A stretch of DNA of 64,000 nucleotides, from contig OY744532.1 of the NCBI GenBank assembly GCA_963556195.1, positions 103,910,583-103,974,582 of the forward strand, in the 5' to 3' direction. The notes below the pieces were generated by a model. That model did no database searches. It was not told the origin of the DNA and was given only the letters and a program-made list of their open reading frames with translations. Positions 1-11,435 of the stretch are shown here, piece after piece (position 1 is the stretch's first letter; each line of letters begins with the position of its first letter). The translations under genes and the position numbers were made by a program. Source of the DNA: Sepiola atlantica. Taxonomy: Eukaryota; Mollusca; Cephalopoda; Sepiida; Sepiolidae.

Positions 1-2885
1 TCAATCATGGTTTTGTTTTATCGTTTTGTGTTTGGCCGTGATTCTTTTAGATTAATTGTCTTGCCGTATTCGATGTTGAGATGAACTGGAAATAAACTGA
101 TTTTATTGAGAGCGAGAAGGAGAGCAAAAGAGATTGAGGGTTGTTTTGACTTTTTTGGAGTGATGAAACCTGGGGAAAGTGTTGGATAGAGACATAAAAG
201 TAGTTGACAGGTCAGCGTGAGAGTACAATCTATTTACTCATTGAATGTTAAAACTTCACGAATAAAAAAATGAATCATAAATTGAAAATTTTAGCTTGAA
301 AATATGTGATTTTAAAGCCTTATGGAATAAAAGAAAGAGTTTTTCATGTCGTTTTCTTTCTGTTTTTCAATTTTGTTGAACGTTGGAAATGTTTCAGTTG
401 TTCTTTGTTGTTTTGTAAATAACACAAAATGGCACACGTTAAAGAATGAAAAAGGGAATTGTTTTTTTTTTTGTTGATATTAAGCGATAAATGTCTGTCG
501 GGCTCTATGTTTTTGTTGTTATCCTGCGGTGGAGAATAAACAGTCGGATAACCAACGGAAATAAAGCGAAAGAGAAAAGAACAAAGAGAGAGGAGGAGAT
601 GAAGATGAATAAGATAGAATTATCGTTTGTCTCTTATTGGTTAACATATTTGGAAGATTAAAACGAGAACAAAACAAGACGATTGATTGTTTTGGTTGTT
701 TTTATGGTTTTTTATTGTTTTGTTTTGTGTTCTTGTTTTGCAGTTTTTACGAGTAATTATCCCTTTTGGGGGAAAAAGGGACACATGAATTGATTTTTTT
801 TGTTTTGTTGGGTGAGAGCGATCAAAATATGTCGGAATGTGTGTATTTGTTGTTCTGCTATGGCGAAAAGAGTGGGAGAGTAGGAATAGACAAAGAGAAA
901 ACGAAAAAAAGGGAAAACGAAAAGAAAAAATAGACAGAACATTTAACAGGAATTGATGAATAGAGTATTAATTAACTCATCAAATAAAAAAAACGTGTAC
1001 TTTAAGATTAGTGGACGTTGTGTAAAATGTGATTTTTTTTGCAATTTTTGTGTGGGTTCGCGATTGTCAAATGTTACATTTATGTTCGTGGTTGTGGTAT
1101 TTATGAAAAAGACTATCATTTTATTATTTATTTTCTTTTTTGCTAGCCAGAATTTATTTCTTTTTGATTGGAATGATTATTTAAGAAAATAAAAAAAAGA
1201 CAAAATTAAATGAATATTTAAATTAGTGGTCGGCAAAGTTAGTAAATCGAAGTAAATGCTTAGTGCGTTACGATCCGATATATATGTTGGCAGCCCGTTA
1301 TTTTGTTCACGGAATCCAGGATATTGTGTAGGGCCTAAAGTAAATTTGCGGAAACTCTGACGATAATTATATTGAAGAATACTCGTGATGTTTTATAGTA
1401 TGGAACGGCTCGAAATGGTTTACAATATATTTTATGTCCGGCCTGTATAAACTCTGGCAAGCTTGGTTTCGCATACCGACTTGAAGGTGTCAATGGGAAT
1501 AATCTTCACATATGGAAAGGTGGACGGGGTGAGTTATTACAGATTGATCATTGTTGTTTTGTGGATCAGTGGGACTTAAGAAAGTACCGCAGTTACGTAA
1601 CACATCTAGATGAATGAGTGTGGAATTAAGTGGCTGAAAATAAACTTCTTTTCGGTTCGAGACGAATTGATATGTGCGCTGAAACGGACAGAATTTCTGC
1701 AATAGTTAGCGAAACCGGATGAGTCAATATGGAAATACATCTAGTCTTTTGGGAGAAGGATAGTGAAAAGAAATTTAGCACCGGACCTAATGTATGGGCA
1801 GCTCCTTGGAAGAAGGATAGTTTAAAAGACACGTCGCCGACTCTGAGATTATAGGGAAGCTCCCAGAAGGAATAATAATTGAAAAAAGACACGTCGCTGT
1901 CTATGCGATTATAGGGGAGCCCCTTGGAAACAAGCTCCGGACAAGTATTGAACAGACCATCGGGGTTAGGATTTAGAGGGTCGTTTCTGGAGTCAATTAG
2001 GTAACCCGTATACGTGTCGACTTTTATAATAGATAGTAATAGATATATCTTACGAAAAATGTAATGCCTGACCAAAAAGGAATATAGAGGAAGGTTAAAA
2101 AAATTAAATGTTTTCTGTTTTGCCCGTTTCCATCTTATAGAGATTAAATACAACGAGTGTTTAAAGGGGGTATGTGAAAAAATACCTCGTTAGTAGGTAT
2201 TTTGAGATAATAAAAAGGAAAGGGTTGTTAAATAGTGTAGAGTTTTAGAAGGAGAGCGCCTCAAAAGGTGGAAGCACGCAGTAAAAGGTAAGAAGAGTCA
2301 AATCAGAAGTCGGAACTTACGTCACTGCCATACGGAGTTGATTCTGCCTCTTCCCCACAAATAAGCCGATCGATCAGACCTGAGGAACGCGGGGTCCGCG
2401 CCAGACCGAGATAGACGGGGACGGTGGACACCGGTGCCGAAAAGTAATTCATTCGTAAACACTCTTCAGTCTGACTTTTTTGTTTAATGTTAAATAAAAC
2501 TGTCAAAACCGGATCAGTATCCGAGTGGTTCTTCTATCAACGGTTTGTTTAATGACAGCGATGAAACCCGGGTGCGCACAGCACGAACGTAAGCAGTATC
2601 AAACACGAATAATAATAAACGTTTAGGGTTACGAAATTATTAGACTAACGTTTTTTTACTAATTAGTCACAAGGGTAAAAAAGCCGACAAGAATAAAGTT
2701 TAATAACGTAGCTAGATATACATTTGAACAATGATCAATATTATGAGAGGATTAAAATCATCAACTCATGACAACAGCTGACCCAGAAAAAAACAACAAT
2801 TCTTCCCACTTTTTCAAAAATATCGCTCATGTGAGTATTTTGGAATAAATAGCGGGAAAGTGCGTGTTACGAGACTGCCGAAAGT
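1..2885. other. AT-rich intergenic DNA, no supported gene
   Basis: I see no recognisable gene or element. The first 1.2 kb has many TTTTG/TTGTT runs and purine-rich patches. An imperfect tandem duplication of about 79 bp lies near 1797-1930; both copies carry AAAGACACGTCGC followed by GATTATAGGG. The 2300-2500 stretch is more GC-rich than its surroundings but matches nothing I know. The final bases (2866-2889, ending CTGCCGAAAGTAAAC) recur inverted at about 9788-9808, so the left flank of the LTR element is probably itself an older repeat. Confidence 0.6.
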
Positions 2886-2889
2886 AAAC

Positions 2890-3163
2890 TGTTGTGGTGG
2901 CAACCACTCATTTGCATATACGAATAACGTTACACTATAAATGGCAAGCCTAGGTTGGCCTTAGTGTGTGTTACCTAAATGCCACCGGAAGTGACGCCGA
3001 AGAGCGTACATGTCCTCCCACCAAGACTCTCTGACTCGACACCTTCATTTGTACATACTGTAACTATACCTTTTCTTTAATACACTTATTATTGCATTCT
3101 CCTTGTTGTTTGCGTCTTCATTGTATTCCTCACTAATTATTGTTCAACCTTGCAACCACAACA
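2890..3163 (+). repeat. 5' LTR of the Mag-type element
   Basis: The 274-bp repeat starts TGTTGTGG and ends CCACAACA, giving the short TG...CA inverted ends of an LTR. It contains an ACTATAAATGG TATA-like box (about 2933-2943) and an A/T-rich stretch with TTTAATACACTT towards the 3' side, where polyadenylation signals usually lie. It matches 7778-8051 base for base as far as I can check by eye. Confidence 0.95.
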
Positions 3164-3165
3164 GT

Positions 3166-3175
3166 TGGCGACGAG
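3166..3175 (+). promoter_or_regulatory. Primer binding site, tRNA-Ser type
   Basis: TGGCGACGAG begins two bases after the 5' LTR. This complements the 3' end of a serine tRNA (acceptor ending CTCGTCGCCA), the primer class known for Mag-lineage elements. After ten bases the match to a longer serine-tRNA complement breaks down (GATATG instead of GATG). Confidence 0.8.
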
Positions 3176-3712
3176 ATATGAAGCGTCAAATATAACAGTT
3201 TGACGAAGAACTATTTAAAAAAAAAAAAGTACAATGCAAAGTGTTGACGAGCAAACGGATTTTACGCTAAAGAAAAGTTTCAACTTAAGTGAAAAAAAAA
3301 CAAACTCGAACGTGGCAAAAGCGACAATTTACGCCGTTTTCTGGGAATCCGACTTGCAAACGAATGTAAAAGTGAATTTTTGTTTTGTCGCTAAACGACA
3401 AATCTGTTTTGTATTACTAAAGGACCAACTTGCAAACGAAAAGCGGATTTTGTTCTGTCGCAAAACGACAGGTCAGACACGTATTACGAAAAGCAAGGAA
3501 GTACCCTACGAAAAAAAAGTTCACCAGTGGATTCTAATTACTGCTCCCCGTTAGCAAAACAACAACTAAAGGAATCTTTTAATTAATAATTTGTCTGGCG
3601 GCGGTACTAAAAGGAAATACCATAGCTAGAAATTAAAGCTCAAGGAAAGGATTTTTTTAAAAGTTGTCACTGGATAACGGATAATACAGTAAAACGTCAC
3701 GAAAAAAAAAAA
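3176..3712 (+). other. Leader region of the LTR element
   Basis: This untranslated-looking leader lies between the primer binding site and the first gag-like codon. It contains a 106-codon open frame (3234-3554) with no recognisable domain and a partly repeated internal text (the TTTTGT(T/C)GC-AAACGACA motif occurs twice, about 3380 and 3450). I treat it as leader, not protein. Confidence 0.5.
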
Positions 3713-4133
3713 ATGGAAGACTTATCAAAAATGTTCATGCAAAATTTACAGGCACAAGCTGACCGCGAGGAAAGACAAAATGAACGTTTTGCTAAAACAC
3801 TGGAACTACTAAAGAGTAATCGAGAAAATGTTGACAGTGTTAATTTCTCTCATACAACTATCTTTAATAGTATGGACACATTTAATTATGTGCCGGAGGA
3901 AGGAAAGACTTTTGAAGCATACTATACATGATACGAGGATGTTTTTCAACTGGACTGCAAAAATTGGCCAAATAGCCAGAAAGTGAGCCTCTTACTCAGG
4001 AAATTGGGTACATCAGAACACAGCAAATTCATAGATTACATATTACCTAAACAACTGCGGAATTAGAGTTCATGGAAGCTGTGAAATTACTAAAAGAATT
4101 ATTAAATCCAAATATATCTCTTTTTCATAAAAG
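3713..4133 (+). pseudogene. Gag N-terminal part, interrupted
   Basis: An ATG at 3713 opens a 72-codon frame that starts with a charged, likely coiled segment rich in Glu, Arg and Gln and then enters the conserved start of a retrotransposon capsid. It stops at TGA 3929-3931. Capsid-like coding continues past it in the same frame to a TAG at 4064-4066, moves to another frame by about 4060 and must change frame again near 4130 to reach the long pol frame. The gag N-terminus is therefore broken by one in-frame stop and two frame changes. No restored protein is given here. Confidence 0.75.
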
Positions 4134-7100
4134 ATGTGCATGAATCTAAGAAAGATGGACAATCAAGATTATTTGACATACGCATCAGTTGTCAATAAAA
4201 ACTGCGATAATTTTAAGCTTGTGGAACTAACGGTAGAAGATTTTAAATGTCTAATCTTCGCACAAGGGTTAGTTTCCACGAAAAATGCAGAAATACGCAG
4301 ACGAGTGTTGTCTAAGCTAGAATCTGAGCAAGATTTAACCCTCCAGAAACTAGCAGAGGACTGTGAAAGGGCCATTACACTAAAAAAGGATTCAAAAAAT
4401 ATAGAAGAATCCGGAGTCGCATATGTAAGAAAAGTTAGAAAACCATACACACCAACCAAGAACTTTACAAAGAAAAGCAATCGAAGTGGAACGGGATATT
4501 ACAATCCTAATAACCATAAATATAGGACAGAATATAACAAGCCTCTTCCTAGATATAACTGTAAGAGATGTGCAGAAAAGCATTGGGAATCAGATTGTCC
4601 TTATAAAAAGAAAAAATGCTACATTTGTAAGAAGGTGAGACACAAAAGCGATTGCTGCAGATATAAAGATTACACCAGAAAGAGAGTACAGCAAACAAAA
4701 TCAAATACAAAATTAGACAAAGATCGGCGAAAATACGTAAAAGTAGAAATATTTAAAACACCAATAAAGTTACAACTCGACTCCGGCTCCGATATTTCTA
4801 TTATAAACCTGAATACATGGAAAAAGTTGGGTAAAAAACCAACCATGATGAAAACAAGTAAATCAGCCCGGACGGTAACTGGTGGTGGTATAAAATTTGA
4901 AGGAGAAGTTGTCCTTCCGATAAAATTAAAAAAGAATACGAAGAAATTAAAAATATTCGTACTGAAAAATAGTGAAAATCTGTTTGGAATAGATTTAATT
5001 GAGAAATTTGGACTATGGGATAAGTCAATCAATACATTCTGTAAAAAAATAGAATGTTCTTCTCCAACAACAGTAAATATAAAAGACGATTTAAAAGAAT
5101 TATTTCCTGAAGCATTCACGACTAACTTAGGTCGCTGTAATAAATTCAAGGCTTCGTTTGAACTTAAAGAAAACGCCAGCCCAATTTTTATGAAAAAACG
5201 AAACGTTCCGTTCGCTAGGTTGGAAAAGACTAATAAAGAATTAGATAAATTGGAACAGACAGGAATTCTATCAAAAATAGAACTCAGCGAGTGGGCAGCC
5301 CCCACCGTATACGTAAAGAAAAAGAATGACGAAGTTAGAGTGTGCGCAGATTTTTCGACCGGGGTCAACTCCCTATTAAAAGATCACCATTACCCTCTAC
5401 CAAGCCCAGAGGAAATATTCACGAAGTTAAATGGTGGTAATATCTTCTCCAAGATAGACTTGAGCGATGCATATTTGCAAATACCGGTCGAGGAAAATTG
5501 CTCAAAAATACTATGCATCAATACGCATAAGGGATTATACAAATACAACCGATTGCCGTTTGGCATCAAAGTAGCGCCTGCCATTTTTCAGCAAGCGATG
5601 GACACCATGCTAAGTGGTATTGAGTGCGCATGTGCATACCTGGACGACATTGTTGTCAGGAGCAAATCCCTACAAGAACATAAGGAACATTTGAAACAAG
5701 TATTTACTCGAATACAAGAATTCGGTTTTAAAGTAAAAGCAAGTAAATGTGACTTTTTTATGAGCGAGATTAAGTATCTTGGACACGTAATAAACAAACA
5801 TGGACGACGTCCAGACCCAGACAGATCTGCGGCAATAAAAAATATGCCAGCACCTGATAACGTAACAACCTTGCAGAGTTTCTTAGGACTCGCAAATTAT
5901 TATCAATCTTTTATTGAAGGAATGCATAACTTGCGAGCCCCCTTAAATAATCTGTTTAAAAAGGATACACCTTGGAACTGGACGCAAGAATGTCAAACCG
6001 CTTTTGACAAAATAAAGAGCGCACTAACATCCGAATTATTCTTAACGCATTTTGACACAAAATTAAAAATAGTCGTCGCTAGTGACGCTAGTTCCTACGG
6101 CTTAGGAGCATGCATTCAACATATTATGCCGGATGGGTCTAGAAAACCAATAGCGCACGCTTCGAGAACGCTGATACCAGCTGAGAGGGCATATTCACAA
6201 ATTGAAAAAGAAGCATTGAGCATAATCTTTTCCGTGACTAAATTTCACCGATATTTATATGGTAGACAATTCTTACTTGAAACCGACCATAAACCGTTAG
6301 TCACGATCTATGGATCAAAAAAAGGATTGCCGGTATACACCGCAAATAGATTGCTGCGCTGGGGTACAATCTTACTTAATTACGATTTCCAGCTACAACA
6401 TCTAGCATCAAAAAAGATTTGCCATGCGGATGGACTGTCAAGACTGATACCACAGAAACACAATCTGGAAGAATCAGTCATTGCAGCAATTCGGACAAAT
6501 GTTGAAGTAAAAAATATGGTAGCAAACATCATTAAGGAACTACCCGTAACTTTGTCGGACATTAAAAGGGAAGCCGAAAAAGACGAATACATAAAGGACA
6601 TAAAAGAGAAAATTATAACGGACACAAAGGTGCAGGAAGTTTTCTCCATATGTAACGATGTGTTACTGTACAGTGAGAGAGTGGTAATGCCCAAAACATT
6701 GCAGAATAGGATGTTAAGAGATTTCCATACGGGACATCCGGGGATAAATCGAATGAAGTCGTTAATGAGAAGCTACGTGTACTGGCGTAACATGGACACT
6801 GACATAGCAGCAACAATAAATAAATGTAAAGGATGCCAGTTAGCAGCAAAATCCCCACCTATAGTACACAAACCTTGGCCGAAAACCGACCAACCATGGT
6901 CGAGAATCCACATGGACTTCGCTGGTCCAGTAGGAGAAAACTATTATTTAATTGTAGTGGATAGTTACACAAAATGGCCGGAGGTAATGCGTTGCAGGAA
7001 TCCAACAACGAACAACTCAATAGGGTTCCTACACGAGTTGTTTGCAAGATTCGGTGTACCAGACACACTGGTCACTGACAACGGAACGCAGTTCACATCC

Positions 7101-7745
7101 GCAGAGTTTAAGGAATTTTGCGACACGTTCCGAGTGAAGCACATCACGACTCCGCCGTATCATCCAAGGTCGAACGGCCTTGCGGAAAGGTTCGTGGACA
7201 CGCTAAAACGAGCGTTAAAGAAATCCATTGGAACACCAACAGAAAAAGCTTTGCAACAATTCTTGCAAGTTTATAGGATCACACCACATCCTAGTACACC
7301 ATCAAACATATCACCAGCTGATCTAATGTTTGCCAGAAAGGTAAAATCAGCGTTTGATAAACTGTTGCCAAGACAGGCAATTATCCGAAACACTACACAC
7401 ACGAGAAGAAAGAAATATAACTCGGGAGATCGAGTATATTTTAAGTGCTACACGAATAACACATCTTACTGGGAATGTGGAGTAGTGGATAAACGCATTG
7501 GTGATTGTACATATATGATTAAAGGTCCACAGAGTATACATAAAAGGCACCTAAATCAGATAAAAAAACGTCATATCCAAGATGATGATTATACGACAAC
7601 AGTCGAAGAGGAGGAAACCATAGATGTCATATACGAATCCTTTAATTTGGAACCGCCTCAATATACACCTGAACCCCGAAGATCAGGTAGGAAAAGAAAA
7701 TTTAATGAACCATTGATGGTAAACCCAAAAAGAAAAAGATATTGA
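4134..7745 (+). CDS. Gag C-terminus plus Pol polyprotein (PR-RT-RH-IN)
   Basis: This is an intact 1203-codon frame; the first ATG is only the first Met after the broken gag. Residues about 143-178 hold two zinc knuckles: CKRCAEKHWESDC (CX2CX3HX4C, one residue shorter than usual) and CYICKKVRHKSDCC (CX2CX4HX4C). An aspartic protease follows with DSGSD near 216. The RT catalytic motif is YLDD at about 502-505, the RNase H starts near 645 (VVASDASS), and the integrase has an HHCC finger (about 864-901, with HTGHPG and CKGC). The integrase core has D928, D982 and E1018; the last pair is separated by 35 residues, the canonical DD35E. The basic tail ends just before the polypurine tract. Gag C-terminus fused in frame to Pol is typical of Mag-like elements. 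All catalytic residues I checked are present. It encodes copying and integration of the element, not a host function. Confidence 0.93.
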   Translation: MCMNLRKMDNQDYLTYASVVNKNCDNFKLVELTVEDFKCLIFAQGLVSTKNAEIRRRVLSKLESEQDLTLQKLAEDCERAITLKKDSKNIEESGVAYVRKVRKPYTPTKNFTKKSNRSGTGYYNPNNHKYRTEYNKPLPRYNCKRCAEKHWESDCPYKKKKCYICKKVRHKSDCCRYKDYTRKRVQQTKSNTKLDKDRRKYVKVEIFKTPIKLQLDSGSDISIINLNTWKKLGKKPTMMKTSKSARTVTGGGIKFEGEVVLPIKLKKNTKKLKIFVLKNSENLFGIDLIEKFGLWDKSINTFCKKIECSSPTTVNIKDDLKELFPEAFTTNLGRCNKFKASFELKENASPIFMKKRNVPFARLEKTNKELDKLEQTGILSKIELSEWAAPTVYVKKKNDEVRVCADFSTGVNSLLKDHHYPLPSPEEIFTKLNGGNIFSKIDLSDAYLQIPVEENCSKILCINTHKGLYKYNRLPFGIKVAPAIFQQAMDTMLSGIECACAYLDDIVVRSKSLQEHKEHLKQVFTRIQEFGFKVKASKCDFFMSEIKYLGHVINKHGRRPDPDRSAAIKNMPAPDNVTTLQSFLGLANYYQSFIEGMHNLRAPLNNLFKKDTPWNWTQECQTAFDKIKSALTSELFLTHFDTKLKIVVASDASSYGLGACIQHIMPDGSRKPIAHASRTLIPAERAYSQIEKEALSIIFSVTKFHRYLYGRQFLLETDHKPLVTIYGSKKGLPVYTANRLLRWGTILLNYDFQLQHLASKKICHADGLSRLIPQKHNLEESVIAAIRTNVEVKNMVANIIKELPVTLSDIKREAEKDEYIKDIKEKIITDTKVQEVFSICNDVLLYSERVVMPKTLQNRMLRDFHTGHPGINRMKSLMRSYVYWRNMDTDIAATINKCKGCQLAAKSPPIVHKPWPKTDQPWSRIHMDFAGPVGENYYLIVVDSYTKWPEVMRCRNPTTNNSIGFLHELFARFGVPDTLVTDNGTQFTSAEFKEFCDTFRVKHITTPPYHPRSNGLAERFVDTLKRALKKSIGTPTEKALQQFLQVYRITPHPSTPSNISPADLMFARKVKSAFDKLLPRQAIIRNTTHTRRKKYNSGDRVYFKCYTNNTSYWECGVVDKRIGDCTYMIKGPQSIHKRHLNQIKKRHIQDDDYTTTVEEEETIDVIYESFNLEPPQYTPEPRRSGRKRKFNEPLMVNPKRKRY

Positions 7746-7767
7746 AATCTGTGTGACTTCAAATCTT

Positions 7768-7777
7768 GGGAGGGGGG
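7768..7777 (+). promoter_or_regulatory. Polypurine tract of the LTR element
   Basis: GGGAGGGGGG lies directly against the 3' LTR, 22 bases after the pol stop. This is the expected place for plus-strand priming by a Ty3/Gypsy element. Confidence 0.85.
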
Positions 7778-8051
7778 TGTTGTGGTGGCAACCACTCATT
7801 TGCATATACGAATAACGTTACACTATAAATGGCAAGCCTAGGTTGGCCTTAGTGTGTGTTACCTAAATGCCACCGGAAGTGACGCCGAAGAGCGTACATG
7901 TCCTCCCACCAAGACTCTCTGACTCGACACCTTCATTTGTACATACTGTAACTATACCTTTTCTTTAATACACTTATTATTGCATTCTCCTTGTTGTTTG
8001 CGTCTTCATTGTATTCCTCACTAATTATTGTTCAACCTTGCAACCACAACA
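7778..8051 (+). repeat. 3' LTR of the Mag-type element
   Basis: The second 274-bp copy runs from TGTTGTGG to CCACAACA and I find no difference from 2890-3163 by eye. Identical LTRs indicate an insertion too recent for substitutions to accumulate. Confidence 0.95.
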
Positions 8052-8056
8052 TCAAC

Positions 8057-10930
8057 CCAAGCCCAATATATAACTCTTAATAAATTGGACGAAATGTGTT
8101 ATGAAGATCTCGTCATATGGCTGATGTATGATCAAATGGTCAATAGTAAAATGCTACTAATATCATTACTGCTATTTTACTACTACAACACAAGTATTAA
8201 TAATGATATAATGATAATAAAACTAAATACTTATGGGCTCCCAAGTACTGCCATAACTTTGAAGGGAAACGCCATGAATGCATTCTTAACCCTCTAGCTG
8301 TCAGTTATATAGTAGTATTGACTCTGAAGGCTTCGAATGGTGACACATTTAGATTAGTCAAACCTTCGCACTTACACCAGTCGTTATCTTCTTATCCAAA
8401 CATTACACCAGATTATTTTGAATTTCTCATTGTTACAACAATAAATAAATGAAGTGTCAGTAGAAATGTGGTTGGAGATTGCGCAACCCTAGATGTATTA
8501 TAGACTAATTTCATCGGGTGTCTATTGTCTTTCGACGCAAAGGAAATCGGTGAGATTTGAAGACTATAGGCAAAAATTAAACTTAACATTGGCAGCTGTT
8601 GAAATGCTGGGTATAATATAATAAAAACACAATCAAATACCTTGGAATATTAATATGCAATTGGTTATAACTATATGTGTGTTTAATATGTTAAAATATT
8701 AACTCAGATCACCTTGAACCCTGTTTTCTAAACGTGTTGTGAGACACAATTTTTTAATCTCTCTTGATTCTTCGATTTGCTTATACTCTCGACAATCTTA
8801 CATCTTTTCTGTATCCATTTTTCGTGGCATACTTTAGCAGCCTATAGCCAACTACGTTATTCAATGTGGTCGCTTATATTTCTTTATAGGTTGCTATGCA
8901 ATGACTTTCTTGTTATGATGTTTTAATATATGCGTGTACCATTTCATGCAAACAAAAATATTTTTCATACTTACTTATTTTTCTTTATATTCGGCATCTG
9001 TTCCAGGTTTAGGTAATGCAATGTGTAGGTGTTTTAAATTGGAACCTATGGGGAAATGAACTGAGTGTAAGAGATATTGTTTTTCTTATATGAACAAATA
9101 AATTGATTGCAGCTTAGGAGTGGTACCAGATTCCCCGTAAGAAATATTGTTTTTCATAGGAGTGGTCATGTCAAAACCAGCTGGGAAATAAATGTCGATC
9201 TTTTTTTTAATTTATATATAACCTTGTATAGTCTTAGCCTAGTACAACGTACGGGAAAAATAAAAAGTTAAATAAGGAATAGTTTTTTTTAATGATGCCA
9301 AGTGTAAAAATAAAAGTTCTGATAGTCTTCTAAATATGATATACACATATCTGCTCCACAACACAGACGAATATTCTGCGTGATCATTGTTGGGTGGCTT
9401 CTATTCGGAAGATGGAAGATCGAAAGTGTGAATAACTGCTCAAGAGGAAATATCTTGAAAATTGGCCGGTAAATGCAAATAGCACCAAATGTATTCTAAA
9501 GTAATATTCATGTTACCCCACTTTCGGTCAATATATGTTGAAATGTGATTTAATGTCTTTCTTCAGTTCCATAATTAAAGTAATCTGCGATTGTGATATA
9601 ACACGGGTGCCACGCCGACGAAATTAAGTCATAGAGACAAATAGGAACTACATTAACGCTTAGATAATTTGATATATGTTCTTATTGCTTTATTGAACTG
9701 TAAACATGATGATCTTTTTTTTACAACTGATACACATGACCACTACATCTATTAAAAGTAGGAGAGCAGCGAGTGACTAACTTGGGTTTACTTTCGGCAG
9801 CCTTGTAACTCTCGCTCTCACTTATTTTGTGTTTTAGTCCTCACATTCCATGAGCGATGTTTCTGACAATGGAGGAAACATTGCTGTTTTCTAGGTCAGA
9901 ATCTATCCACCTACCACTTATCGTTTGCTAGTTTTTGACCTTGAAGTATTTTTTATTTTTAGCTTCTTACATCAAGTGGCTATATCTATTGTCCGGAGCG
10001 ATTACCATAAAGAAAATGAACGGAAATAATAGATGTTACCTACCTGGCCCAGCAGAGGTATTTATACTTGTCATCATAGAAAACTATTCTCTCAGTCGTA
10101 TCTTCGAGCGACTAAAAAACAATACAACTATTACTGCGCGCAAAGTCACTTACTGTAAAACGAAAAACGCAGCGGTTTTGACAACAGAATGACTTTTCTG
10201 AGTAAGTGACCTCGTGTTCTAAGATTTCGATTTAATTCATATGCCAGATAGAGTTATCCACTATTGTATTTAGCGCTTTTCACCAATGACGGAATCTGAA
10301 CATTTCTGGCAATGTAATGTTTGTAATTAGTCAATAGTTCCATTTTCTAGGAAGTTGGTTCTTTGTAAAAACCTTTTTTGTTTTGTGAGACGAATATTAA
10401 TAACTACTCGCTAATATAGAATGTTGATGAATTACATCATCAATCTTCAGGCGAAACATTTTAGAGACAACCTGACACATGTTAGCGTTAACTCCCCAAA
10501 CGATATTTATTTTGTGCAACACTTTTTTCTACTCGTTTATAGTTTACGCATCCCCCATGATACTTGACACAAAAATGTCTGAAAATGTCGTCGGTTTTCC
10601 CGCAAAAATGAATTGTATTAGTCGTTGAGTGTTATTGTTAAGCCTCATCGTATATAACCTGTCAGACAACAATCTGGTCTGTACGGAATAGATACGTTTT
10701 TATTATCAGTCTGTGTAAGTCAATTTATTTATTTCTCTCTCTCTCTCTCTTTCTTAACTTTCTCAACGATGCAGTTCTTTCTGTTTTATCTAGTTAGAAA
10801 TAAACGTTAGACACGTGAACGCATACGGAACTATATTTTGTAAAAATAACAAATAAAACTTTTTTGTGAATATAACATTGTACAAGTTAACCAGCAATAA
10901 CTTTAAACAGATTATAAGTGGTGTTAATCT
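8057..10930. other. AT-rich intergenic DNA, no supported gene
   Basis: I see no recognisable coding region. Near 9070-9170 a partial duplication repeats GTAAGA(G/A)ATATTGTTTTTC and TAGGAGTGGT. At 9788-9808 the text GTTTACTTTCGGCAGCCT is the inverse of the sequence just left of the LTR element, marking a dispersed repeat. A short CT run lies at 10736-10752. Confidence 0.5.
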
Positions 10931-11059
10931 GTAACGGGTGCGGAAAGAAGACGCGAACTCGGGTTTAAGTGAAACAAAGTTTATTAAAAGAAGTATAAAT
11001 ATAGCATATAAAAGAGAATGACTGAACGTCTGTCTGACTGCTAGTATTAGGCTGAAGTA

Positions 11060-11435
11060 GTTCCAGATATTTAACTGCTTCCCACCGCAGCAATATGTGA
11101 CCCAAGCTCGGAAGATGGGAAAGGAGTACAGCCAGCGCCTCTAAAGAAGGAGCACTCTGGCCTAGAGAAAATAGCCTAGGCAGCTCCGTCGGCATTTCCC
11201 GGTCATGGCCCATGACACAGTAAGCAATGAACTTACTTCACCTTAAAGAGGGGAGACAGGGCACCTCCTAAGACAACCCAGGACAGTATACCTCAGCTCG
11301 GCAGATAAAAGGCCACCGAAATGGTCCAGCTCCTGCCGAACTGATTATCGAGAACGAAGCCTCGACTGGTATTACCCCATCCTGACGTCCTCAATCAACC
11401 GAAGTTAATGGGAGACTGAACAGGATGAGGCGGAT
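11060..11435 (-). repeat. SINE-like body, tandem copy A
   Basis: Read on the minus strand, this about 376-bp unit ends with the same body as the U2-headed element at 63640-63985: a TTCTAGGAGG-like start (here TCTTAGGAGG), a CTCCCCTCTTT hairpin segment, a conserved AAATGCCGACGGAGCTGCC core and a GCTTGGGTCACATATTGC-like tail. Its 5' part (CGGTTGATTGAGGACGTC...) is not U2 and I cannot match it to a known RNA. It is GC-rich against an AT-rich background and sits directly beside a second copy. Confidence 0.7.

Larger units (their letters stand above)
2885..8056 (+). mobile_element. Ty3/Gypsy LTR retrotransposon, Mag-type, near-complete
   Basis: This 5.16-kb element has paired LTRs, a tRNA-Ser-type primer binding site, a polypurine tract and a gag-pro-pol reading frame in the order protease, RT, RNase H, integrase, which is the Ty3/Gypsy (Metaviridae) order. 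The 5' LTR is preceded by TAAAC (2885-2889) and the 3' LTR is followed by TCAAC (8052-8056), a likely 5-bp target duplication with one mismatch. By eye the two 274-bp LTRs are identical, which implies a recent insertion. Gag is nevertheless interrupted by one stop and two frame changes, so this copy is probably not autonomous unless those are sequencing errors or the element was copied in trans. I see no envelope gene. Confidence 0.93.

Noticed and set aside
1626..2153. 175-codon open frame on the minus strand
   Set aside because: It has no recognisable domain, overlaps an imperfect tandem duplication that produces its internal repeats, and lacks promoter or splice context. I could not support it as a gene.
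3234..3554. 106-codon frame in the LTR element leader
   Set aside because: Lys/Phe/Thr-rich without a domain, located before gag where no protein is expected.
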